Shown here piece by piece: positions 38,801 to 50,800 of a stretch of DNA of 64,000 bases. The position numbers were made by a program, and so were the translations under genes. The notes below the pieces were generated by a model that was given only the letters and a program-made list of their open reading frames with translations, was not told where the DNA came from and made no database searches. Source of the stretch: Ophiura sarsii. Lineage: Eukaryota > Echinodermata > Ophiuroidea > Amphilepidida > Ophiuridae. Where the stretch lies: assembly GCA_035610835.1 (NCBI GenBank), contig CM069453.1:68512682-68576681 (forward strand), given 5' to 3'. The first letter of the stretch is position 1, and each line of letters begins with the position of its first letter.

Positions 38801-41800
38801 ATAAACACTTAATTTAATATTCAATGCCATTTAAACTGTTTAAAAAAAAATCTGAAAAAAAAAACGGGGAAAAAAAATCTGATTTAAAAATAAAAAAAAA
38901 TTGAAAAAAAAATTGGGAAAAAAAATCGGAGCGGCCCTAAATCCGGAGCGGGCGGTCGAGGACAACATAACAATTTTTTGTTTTGGCCTTACGGTAAAGT
39001 GTTGGATGAACTGTCATAGATATATGATCCAGCAAGGTGTTTGGTGATGTAATGAGCTGTGCTAAATTGGAAGAAGGGATATCAGATTGATTTTGAAATA
39101 ATTGCTTGACTAAAGCTCTCTCCACCGAGCCATATTCATATTATTTGAATCTGACCTCCTCGCCAGATTTATAAATAATTTGGAAATGTAAATAGAACTA
39201 GTGCAGGTTGACAATTTGTCATTTCTAGATCAGATGGAACTAACCGGTGGGTGTTGAATCGGTTTTTAATGAATTCCTCAAATAAGATGAATATTCTTTG
39301 TACAGTATTCGCTGTCAAAATTGTTTGCACTTTTTGAATGATGGATTTGCTATCTTTACACTTTTCAGCTGACTATTTTTTGCCTTTTTGCCTTTTTTCA
39401 GTATTTCTAAGCTCCGAGTTCACACTGATTTTGATAAAATATGACATATTTATCAAATTTACTCTGATTTTAATGAAACCTGTCAAAAACATTAAGAAAA
39501 GTAATTGAACCTAATCCAGAAGATTTAAATTACAAAATGTATTTAATATTTTGTTAAAGTATTCTATTTAGTGGCAGTTCTTTAGCTTGATAATCATGAG
39601 AGTCCTTGTATGAAAGCACCAGCCCCTGAACGCTGTAGGTGCAAGAACACTGGATGCATGAATGCACAGATTAGAGCAATTATACCAAGCTAGAAGGCAC
39701 TGCTATGGAATCAATTATCTATCATACACTTCAATGAATATGTTAACTCTTGCACCCATCTTGTAACGGTGATGGTTCACACATAAATTAGTTGTATAAC
39801 ATTTCGTGTCATCTTATTGTTCTTTGTCCTCCCTTAGATGCTGATGGTATTGGTACCCGTATCCAAGGCAAACAAGGCAACACCACGGCAACCGCCGTAG
39901 CCGTAGTGGTCTGCATACTCCTCCTACTAGTCATCCTCTTTGCTCTACTGCTTTTCCTCTATCGCCGTAAATACATCAAACTAAAGCACAGGATACCCAC
40001 TGTTTACTTTGATACAAACAATATACACAATCAGAACACACAGAGCCTCAATGGCAGGATTTCAAACGGGATCATAGCGAATAATTCGCAAGTAGCGCCT
40101 ATTATGTCCAATAGGTCGCGGACTAATCCCACGTACCAGATAACGCATCCGAACGACGAACCACAGTATCACGTCATTGAAAATTTACAGCCTAGTGATG
40201 ATGAAGGTATGTGCGTATTTATGTAGGAGATTCTTGTAGTGTAATAATTATGACAAGATGTATAGTCTGCCAGCAGGGGTTGGACACATTCTTGATTTTT
40301 ATAGTTCAGTCAGTTTCAAAATGGCAAGCCTCCTTATAGCAGGGTATTAGGACGGAGCGCACATAAAGCTCGCACAGTACATCGTATAAGTGATGTGTAC
40401 ATATGCCAATATCATGCGCATATGCTTGGATTACTTTTGCGCATGGAGAGTTTAATACCACTTATTTCTCACCAATTTAGAACTGACTACACTATATTAA
40501 GGCATAGGCTTATTGGGAATGCGTTTATACGGAAACGGGAGATAAATCTTGAAAACATCCGACGAAGATAGTGGAATTTTGTATAGCAATATTATGACTA
40601 GATTTATAGTTTACCAACAGACAAGGCAAGTCATTTGCGCATCTATTCCCGATACTTTTTAGTAGCACATTGGCTTGCTGGGAATGTGTATTTATTTACG
40701 CAGGCAATCAATCAATCTTAAGTATATCTGACAAATGCTGTAGTTTACTCTGATAAGTTGGATGTCATTGACCAGCCCATAAATTGAAGCCTGGCATAAT
40801 TCTGTTATACCCTTCACACCAACATCGGTTAGTATGTGTCGTTCTTAAAAATCACGCACTATGAATACCCTGTGAAGGGTATAACAGAATTACTCCTGAA
40901 GCCTGTTACTATCAACTTTGTGAACTTCACTTGTCAACATCTGACTATCAAAATAGTATCTTTGTTGACTACAACTTTGTTTACTACAAGTAATAGTTGT
41001 TCCAAGATTCTAGCGTACAATGACTATTCTGATCATGCTAAGTTCACAAAGTCCTTCAGATAAGGAGAGGGCCATAGTGGAATAGTTCATGCTCCTTTAT
41101 CCTAATAACCTGATACAAAGTTGTGTGTTATGGTAGTCTTAAGAGTATCCTGATACAATGGATAAATAGGTAGGCTTGATCAAGTCTTTGGTAGGTATAG
41201 AATTGGAAACAAGAAGGATTATTTGCAGGGTAGTCCAAACATTTTGCATAATGGAATTTAAAGATAATCCCCTAGTATTTGACACTTTGCCTCATAGTTA
41301 GTACACTATTCCATAAATATGCACAACAGATTTTGAACATGTACAGTGGACAGTAGCATGATGTCTACGTAGGCACTCCAGATATAATCCTAATTTATCC
41401 GGTTTCCAATTTCAGAATATTCCAGTATCTACGCTGTGCCAGGTACGCCCAACAGCACCCTTCCCAAAGGCAAAGCCCTCTTTGCGCATTATGCAGAAAC
41501 GGACGTCGTCAACATTCAGGGCGTGTCGGGCAACACGATATACGGAGTGCCAAGTCAATGCATGGAAAAACTGAACAATAACAGATCGCCGTGTCCGGAG
41601 TATCCCAGGCATAAACTCAAATTCCTGGAGGTGTTAGGAGAGGGCATGTTTGGTGAGGTAGGTGATATACATCATTTATGAAGATTTAATCATATTCAAG
41701 GTTGGTGCCAGAGAGGAATTTGCTGATATCAAGCTACCAGAGGGAATAGTGGTACCATAACAATAATGCAAGTCTCCATACCATCCCTTGCAGAACTGGA

Positions 41801-44800
41801 AATTTGGTTGGGAGGGTGAGGGGAGGGGTAATGGTTAAATAATCTCATTTGACACAACCTTGACCATACAGAAAAAACTTTCCATATAGTGAACCTCTAA
41901 AACCAGTTTTGAATGGTTGCAAAGATAGCTATGTAATTTATCAAGCCAATCATATGACACAAGTATCGGGGTATATCTAAAGGGACTCAAGGTTCATGAT
42001 AAGAATGATGGATGGTTGGGCTAATGTGACTTCAGTATAAAAGGGATAACAGATTTAAAAGCTGTATTTTGATTGGTTCCTGAATTAATCACACCATGTT
42101 TGTAACCAATCAGGGATTAGGATAACCTTTCAAAAAACGATTACTTTAACATCAATAGTAATTGTATCTGAAAGATTTTTTTTATTTGCACCCATTGACC
42201 CTTAACCAAGAGAGTTTTATTTAGCCGGATATTTTGAACCTTTAAAAAATAGGTCCATTTAGCTTTAGCCGAGGATGATATTGATGATATTGGATCTTAT
42301 GTTAAGATCATGGACACTCCCGGTTCACTGGAAGAGGACTTTGAAGCCAGCCTTGAAGGAGATTTTGAAGGATGCACAGAAGGGGACTTTGGTGGAGGCT
42401 TTGAAGGCGGCTTTGAGGAGAGTTTTGACGAGGACGATTGTGTGGGAGATTCATATACAGAACTTAGGGAGAAAAGGGAACTAGTTGAAGAAGAGATGGA
42501 GGGGGACATGGAGGAGGTGGAGGTGGAGGAGGTATTGGAAGCGGAGGTGGAGGAAGAATCGTTTCAGCGGGCAGGAAGCCCATCTAGCGTATGTCTTGGT
42601 GTCGCTGCATGACCCTAATCCATCCTTCCTCACCGATTATCTCTCTCTCTCTTTTGTTTCCAGATATATGGTGTTAGTGATTATTGTGGCGTATTGATTA
42701 TGGATGGTCGACACCGCTTTGTATTATTTGTGATTCTTAATTTTTAAAATCAGAAACATGTTGATGGTACCAAAAAAACACCAAAACCCAATGCTTTATT
42801 AGTTCATTGCTAACTTAAATGATGTGTTGGGATAATGTGCACTAGTTACCGTCATATTCCTTGGCTGTAACAATCTGCATGTGTATATTTATGTAAAATT
42901 AAGCAGGGAAGCTACAATCTCCCATTATGTGACAAAAAACCTGTGCCACAAGCAAACGGACCTTTTAGGTATGTTGGTCGGTCAGGTATGTTTGTTGTTT
43001 TTTCAACTATTTTTGAATCAAAATATTTGTAAAAAAATTTTTAATTTTTTTATTCCAATCAAAATTTCCTCTTTTTTTTTAAATTAAAAAATGTTGTCAA
43101 TCAATTTTCACCTAGATGCAGTGATTGTGCACCAGTCTGAATGAAACACTGCACAGGACAGGTGCTTGAAAGACGCATCTCAACAGACGGTGATTCTGGA
43201 AGGTTGACAAAAGGTGTATAGCATTACAGTGTATCAAAGAATGTTCACACAGAAATGTCCATTTTCAAATGCTGCCAAATGGTATAGGCAAGGCAATGCA
43301 AAATTTAATTTGAATGAAACCTGTATGTACACACTTCAAATGGTTTATATTTGAATAAATGTTCCAACATGTTCTTGGTTTTCTAAATTTAAAAAAATCA
43401 CTGTATTGTATTTATATTTACCTCAGTGATATATTATTTGGTTCTTTTATGACCATCCTGATTTATTTTGGTAATTTTTACTTTAACCCAATTTTATCTT
43501 ATCTTGCTTTCCTTTACAGCATGTATTGTAATGTGTTATGTGTATTTTAAAATATGGCAGTGGTGAACCCATTGTAGTCATGTGTCTTTGCTGTTTTCTC
43601 CCATTCTATATGTTATGAAGTTGTTCTCGATCGTGCATGTCCTTAGCACACTCTATGCGACATGATGTGAATTTGGTTCACTTTATGCGACACATTGTCA
43701 ATTTGGTTCACTTTATGCGACACATTGTGAATTCGGTTCACTTTATGTGACAGTGTCAATTAAAGGTCAATCCAGGTTAAGGTCTATAAAAGGGGTTTAG
43801 ATTATCATTTCTTGACCAACCCAACTTTTATCTAATATTCAAAAAATATTAACCAATTCTTCTTTTCCCCATAATAATACTATGTTTCTATGGTATGCAA
43901 ATTAAAGTTGCATATTGACTAATGTTTGCAAATATCTATTTGTAAAATAGACCTAGATACATTATTGATCACTAATGTCTATTTGTGTTCACTTTTTGAT
44001 ATCCAATTACTGTAAAAGTGGAAATATTCGCTAGTGTAAATGTTCGCGCATTGCACAGTTTGAACAATTTTGCTTGTTTTTATTGTCGCGATTTTGAGCT
44101 TCCATACATAGACCTACATACAAAATGAATATATTTGCGTGCTTTAATTTTAGCGCTTGCTGATTTGAGTGCGAAAAGCGCGAAAATAAATGTAGCGCGA
44201 ACATTTCCACTTTTACAGTATTTAGTTCTGATTGTCTCAAATACATTTTGTTCTGGTGGCTGGATGCTCATTCAGCCGACCTGGGTTGTATAGCTGCAGG
44301 GGCAAGCGATCTTTTTGTTTGGGTCTCCAAGAAAGTAGTACTAAAATTTTGAATTTTGAAATATTGAATTTTCCCTTTATATTGATGTTTTTGATGTTTA
44401 TGCTTTTTTGCACCCAGAAATATGGGAATCTGTTACTGTAAAAGCTGAAATATTTGCGGTGGTTTCATTTTCGCGCTTTTCGCGCAAAATATTTTTCCGC
44501 AAAAAATTATAACACGCGAAAATATTGTTTTCAACATTCATGCAGTGCATCCAGAAGGTCGCCCGCAAAACAAACAAAAAATTTGCGAAATGTCTATGAT
44601 ATCAAAATGTGCAAAAATATCTTTACGCAAAAATATTGGCTTTTACAGTAAACGCGAAAATATTGGCTTTTACAGTATACACAAAAATATTGGCTTTTAC
44701 TGTACTTGAATGTATAATGTGTTTTGAAATTCATGGATGTTGAGATCGTTCACATCAACATTACACAGGGTTAAAACTATTGCTGAAATATTTTGAAAGT

Positions 44801-47800
44801 TGGCTAGAACATGCAGTTCCATGCATGAAACTTTACTTCTTTATAGATAGTAATCAATTGGTTTGTGTCCTTTTGTTGACGGTATTGTGTATTTTTGTGC
44901 CAGTGTATACTTTGCTCATTTGGTGTCCTGTTTATGTGTAGTGGTTGTGTATATGATATAGCCATACTGTCCAAGTGGCTAATATACAATTTATCATTTT
45001 TTTGTGAATGATGAAAATAAACCTCTTGTATTCAATCATAGATAATTGAAAATAAGTTATTTGTGACTGCAGTTGCACCACAATCGACACACTCTAGGGA
45101 AAAAAGAGTTTTGAGATATTGGTCAATGGCTGTAGAATTATTATGACAATTATTGGAACAAAATTGGTCTCTTGAAGTTATATCTTGATTAATCAATAGT
45201 GTGATTACCCGCACTCAACAGGGCAACATTTATAGCGTAGAATATGGTCTTTCAACTGATATCAATAATTCTGCCTCCAAAATGTTGATGTGATCCGTTA
45301 TAGTTATTCATTAAGAATGGCTGGTTACTGCAACACATTCCCATCATGCTTTCTCAGAAAACAAGTTGAGGGGGGGGGGGGGGGCTCTTGTTTTGTAAAT
45401 CTGTAAATCTTTCAAACAGTATTTGGCTAAATCTTATTATTTATCACAATATTTTCGAGCTCTTACATTTTTGCACATATGGCATCTTCTTTTGAAGTAT
45501 TTATATTTCCCTATAAGGCCAAACAAAGAAGAAAGTCTGTCTCAGAAACATTGTGCAAAAAAGCTAAGTGCTGTGCTTATCCAAGCTTACAGAGAACTTT
45601 TTTAAACTTTTTTTTTTTAAATCCAAAAGAAAAGAAGAAAAAAAGTTTTTTAGCCCCCAGCGCATAGACCTACGCGCCGTAGCTCATTTCACATACCAAT
45701 GCGGGCGGGCTTCTGAGACAGACCTTCTTTGTTTGGCCTAAGCGCAATATTATTTTGTGTGTAAATATATACGATGTTTTTATAATGTGCTGTTTTATTG
45801 AAGGACCCCAATCGAAATAAGCCCTTTTAGAGCTTTCTTGGGCTATCCTTGGCATTACATGTTTTATTTATGTTGTGTTAATTGTTGTAATTTTTTAAGA
45901 TTTGTATATTTAATCTGATGTATTGTATCTCTGTGTCTTGATATGCCAAATAAAACTTACTTACTTACTTCAGCTATAACCTTTTTCACCATGCTTTTAC
46001 TATTTGTTATTTCTAGGTACATATGTGCGAGGCAGAAGATATACAGGATTATATAGGCAACGGATTTCCATTCCAACGGAAAAATAAGGGCGAGAAGAGA
46101 TTAGTAGCGGTCAAAATGCTGCGAAAAGATGCTAATAAGAATGCAAGGTGGGTGTTATGAACTGAATGGTAATTTTGCAATAATTCTAGAATATTTCAGA
46201 GTTTTTTTTATTTATCTTATAATATTTTGGAGTTCATCTGTTTGTGTGTTGCATAAATAAGAGATTGTTTTTGTGTCAAAACAATGACTATAGTATTGTC
46301 AGTTCCAAATTCAGGAATATTCGTTTTTTTATCTCTCTGCGAGCAAAAGTAATCTGAGCGTACTTGCGCGATTATGGCCAGGCGCATGCGGTTTTGGCCG
46401 TACGCATGTGATGCAAAGTGCGCTTGATGCCTTCATGCACGCCCGCGTCTTTCTGTATTCATTCACTGCTGTAAGGAGGCTTCGCCAATTTGGAGCTGAT
46501 CAAACTATAGCAGATTTGAGCAATTGCTGTAGTTTTTTTTAATCAGCTTAGATAAGATAAAGACTTAATTTATTAAGAAAAAAAGTATCATTGCTCTATC
46601 TATTTGATCAGAAGTATCTTTACTCCATAGGCAGAATCAATTCACTTAAATCAAGCTAAACATATCAGCAGTCACAATTTATGGAGGCCTCTATGCGTTC
46701 GTATGATGTATTGGAGTTCAGGCACATCTTGAAGTCGTATGAATTTATTCATGAATGATTGAGAATGAAGCGAGGGATTTTGGATTTTAAATTGATATAG
46801 CACCGTGTTCTGATAATATTCAACTGCATAGCTGTGGGGTACTCTCCCTGTACGTACAGGGAAATGCTGCAGTTTTTGACTCCCTCCTCTTTAGGTGACA
46901 GAAAAAATTACCCTGTTCTACGGGCAAACGAACCTCTCACTCAGCAAGGGTTGGATGGACGGATGGGCATTTTTTAAAATTTAATTTTGTTTTTTTAATG
47001 TTGGTGAAAGTTGTAGTGAATTTTCACAAATTCAAAAAATGTCAACAACAAAAAATTCAACAACAAAAAAATCAAAACAAACAAAAAATCAAAAAAAAAT
47101 CAAAAAAAAAAAAATCAAAAAACAAAAATTCAAACAAAAATTCAACAAATATCTTAAAAATCTTAAATTCAAAAAAAGAAATGGGTCGAGCCCATAGAAG
47201 AGAGTTTTACAGACTCTGTGCTAATTACAGTGACCTATTATTTTTCTTATTAGGTATAAAAACTATCAAAAGTATTTTGTATGGATCTACTTTAAAAGGA
47301 TAGTTTTCTTTCACATCCTGCAAATTCAGTGAAAATGAGTACTGGAGACCACCATTTGTATGTTCTTTAACAATATTTTCTACAATCACATGCCCCTCAA
47401 AATCTGCACTGCAGGTTCAAGGGGAAAGAAAATAGAACATGCTAAAAGGTGTCACACATGTGCTTGCAAAGTGTATATAATGCATTCATGTACACTATCA
47501 AGTTTGGGTTCAAGTCTCTAGAAGTAGCTGTATATTTGCTTTTTGACAAAGTGAATTGCCGTTACTCCGCATGCACTTGAAATGAGGGTTATTTGGATGG
47601 CATAGCCCTTACGGACCAGGATTGATTGTTGTAGTATTTTGATGGCATAGTCCGTTGATTGTTTTAGCGTAGAGTTGATATGTAGAGTTTGCCATAGCTA
47701 AGTGATTCGTGTTGATAAAACGTGATGGTATGTTTTTAAGTATAACACCTGTGTGTAGCAAGCCTTGGAATTTCAGATTTAGCCTGGATTCAACAGTTTT

Positions 47801-50800
47801 GTTGGCCAAATATCTGCACTTTTTTTTATATATATCGGCCCATTTTTTATTTTCACTTTTTTACCCTCACACTTTTTTGGCTTTTCAGGTGTTAGTGTAT
47901 ATTCATCCTTCTACCTGATTTAGTCTGCTAGACCTTATGGCATGCCATATGGCACTTTAATTTATTCTTTCTATAAATTGATGCCAAAGCTTTAGGAGTT
48001 GTGTAACATTTTGGAGCTTCCCTGTATTTACTGCTAGCTCGTAGCAGAGAGGGAAGACTATTGTCCCCACCCATCTTCAATACAAACAAAACAAAAATGA
48101 AACTAACAAACCTTTTGAATTGGGCAAAACATTGATGCTATTTTTATAACAACCTGGAATAGACTACCCCCCCCCCCCCCCCCATTACAATTCATTTTTG
48201 CTTCCTCATCTCATTACAAAAAGAATGTCTTGTACCACACATTTCCCTCAAGCAGTGTTCTAAATATAAGCAAAAGTTTGTGTGAACTTTTAACCATTTC
48301 ACTCCGCCAGCCACCGGGTCCGCCTGCCTGATATGATTACATCCGTGTACTACAGTGTCTCTCCATATCACCCTTTTGAAAGAATTTCTATTGCCGCTAC
48401 CATCTCTTCACCAGTATTCTTGAAATTTAAAAAAAAAGAGATAATTGGTATATCAAACCTTTGTATATGATCCTTTAACCATTGCTTTGTGCCCGGCACT
48501 TGGTCCTTGTGAGTGATAGCGTTACGCCCGTGCATTTCCTTCTATGCAATATAACCCGGGTAATGAAGTCATGTTAGGCGGATGTAGTACCATTGTTGAT
48601 GAGACCGCCAGCGGGAAAACAACATGATCATATTAAGTTGGTTGTGCAACCTGAACTTGGCAAAGAATAGAAATTCATTGGAAAAACATGGGCCTTGCAC
48701 TGGGTGATGATAATTCCAATGTGGTTGTGGATGGGTCAATGGGGTGAGCAGTGGTGAGAGGATCTTTGTGAGTTTGGAGTGATTAACCAAAATACACTTT
48801 TGAATTGTGCAAAATATGGGTTTATTTTCAGCAATAATCTGGATAAGTCACCTCGTATTAGAATTCAATATGTTGTTCAACAGCAGTAACTCTGAATCTT
48901 TCGCCTGTAATCAAATAGGGCGTTTCATAAGGTAAAACATTTGGGCAGCATTTTTGTTTTGATTTGCAGACATTTTCAAAAATCTCACAATTTTCACCAA
49001 CAATGAACAAATTTAAAACGTCTTTCGAATATTGCGTTAAAATAAAATCCCCCAAATCATCGACATCAGAAAGGAACATGCTGTATTTCCACAACACAAC
49101 TCCTTTTTGGCTTTTGCCTAATGGAGCTGTTTTGATTATTTGCATATTTGATGATCAATAGCATCAAGGTTTATGATGTGGAATAGTGTTTTGCTGGAGT
49201 ATAATTTATCCAGATCCAGGCGGATAGATTAAATGTTTTGGTTTACAAAGAGGAGCTAGTGTTGTCGTAACTTATTAACCCTAACCCCCCTGAGTGCTAA
49301 AAAATGCTAATCCAAAGTCCCTCTCCAAACGCATGCGCCGTCGGCGGTTTTCGATGACGTAGTCAACCGAGCCTATATAATGAGCGCGGTATACTGGGCG
49401 AATGTGTAGCTGAGGGCCGTGGCTTAGTGGTTGGAAGGTGGGGCTTGAGAACGGAGGGTCCCCGGATCGAATCCCGGTAGGTTCCCGGAGATTTAATTGT
49501 TGTTTTTTCCTCGAAAATTGTGATCCCGGTCAAAAATCCTAAACCGGGGTTAAGAAAGCACTTGACAAATTAGCAAGTTTAGTTCCTGTTTTTATAAGCA
49601 ACTTATCGGAGCTTTGAACACTATACAACTAAAATTTGCAAAATTTGGAAAAAACAGTGAACTGCTCTTAACCTATATTATGAATACTAGTTGAAAAAGT
49701 GTTTCATATAAAATCCTATTTGATTCATAGTTTGGTATCATTCTGGATATGAGTTGTTGTGATTTTGAGGCGGTCCCATGTTGTCACCGTAGGATGCCAA
49801 TTTACTGTGTGTGCTATCATGCTGTCATTACTAGCTAATAGCAGTCCTGCTGCTGGTGCATTGAGCGCCACCAGCATTCTCACCTCTTGTTATGGTCTTT
49901 ATCAATCTTACCTAGCCAATGTATAACAAGCCCATTTGGGCTCATTTTGAAATAGAACACTTCAAACTTACTCTAGGTCATTTTTGGGTTAGATTTTTTC
50001 TGATGTTTAACCTAATCCCCCACCCTTCCCTCTCCTGTCAACATGTCTTCATTTTGTAGTGACTCACACAGTTGTTTTAGGTTTGGTTGGTGATCATACT
50101 TAGTTAGGAAACGTACTTGGCTATTACTATGGCAATGAGAAGGAACCATGTCGGTGCTGTTCTACAAAGCAGCGTATCTCCATCTAACCCTTCAGCATGT
50201 ATAAAATACTTCCTATGTATAACCTCTGGGCAGTCTGCTCTAAACATGTTCAAGGGCCCAAAAACATAACTATTTAAGCCGTGTTACTGCTCTTGCCCTG
50301 AACATGTATAAATCAACACTTCCCATGCATCACCATTTGGTAGTTTTAATTTATACATGTTGAAGGGCCAGAAAAATATATGAGGTTTTGAGAGAACAGT
50401 TGGTGACGATGTGTATTGTGTCACCTCAATTTTTGTCAATGTGTATTATTAATGATAGCATCATGAAATCGCGCATATAACTCCTATGATATGTTCTTTG
50501 CACATGCATGATCAAAGAAGAATGTAACCATGGCATGGAAATGCTGCACTTATGAGTATACTCGCTGACATGTGATGAGTATACTCGCTGACATGTGATG
50601 AGTATACTCGCTGACATGCGATGCGTATACTCGCTGACATGTGATGAGTATACTCGCTGACATGCGATGCGTATACTCGCTGACATGTGACTATCACTGT
50701 AGGAAGCGGTGAATAGGAAGACATTTGGGCTACAAATCAGGCTACTGCCAGGGTACAATTTGTTTGTAACCAGTGATTCTATTTCTATCACTACAATCAT

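Larger units (their letters stand above)
28948..39837 (+). other. DDR intron 7, the largest intron
   Basis: 10890 bases, GT..AG. Contains a 68-base duplication (29764-29898), a tRNA-like SINE (30608-30685), a possible terminal exon (31168-31277), a non-LTR retrotransposon (34050-36070), a nested SINE/MITE complex (37384-37965), a 164-base duplication (about 38025-38340) and a MITE (38629-38988). Between 31.3 and 33.5 kb I see nothing distinctive. Confidence 0.85.
41658..46016 (+). other. DDR intron 9
   Basis: 4359 bases, GT..AG, splitting the glycine-rich loop. Contains the acidic candidate exon (42253-42588), a dispersed repeat (42925-43100), a 30-base tandem repeat (43641-43760), MITEs with CTGTAAAAG ends (44010-44710) and a G tract near 45370. 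Confidence 0.85.

Noticed and set aside
46998..47303. Lys/Asn/Gln-rich 101-codon ORF
   Set aside because: Encoded by an A-rich simple sequence inside a dispersed repeat.
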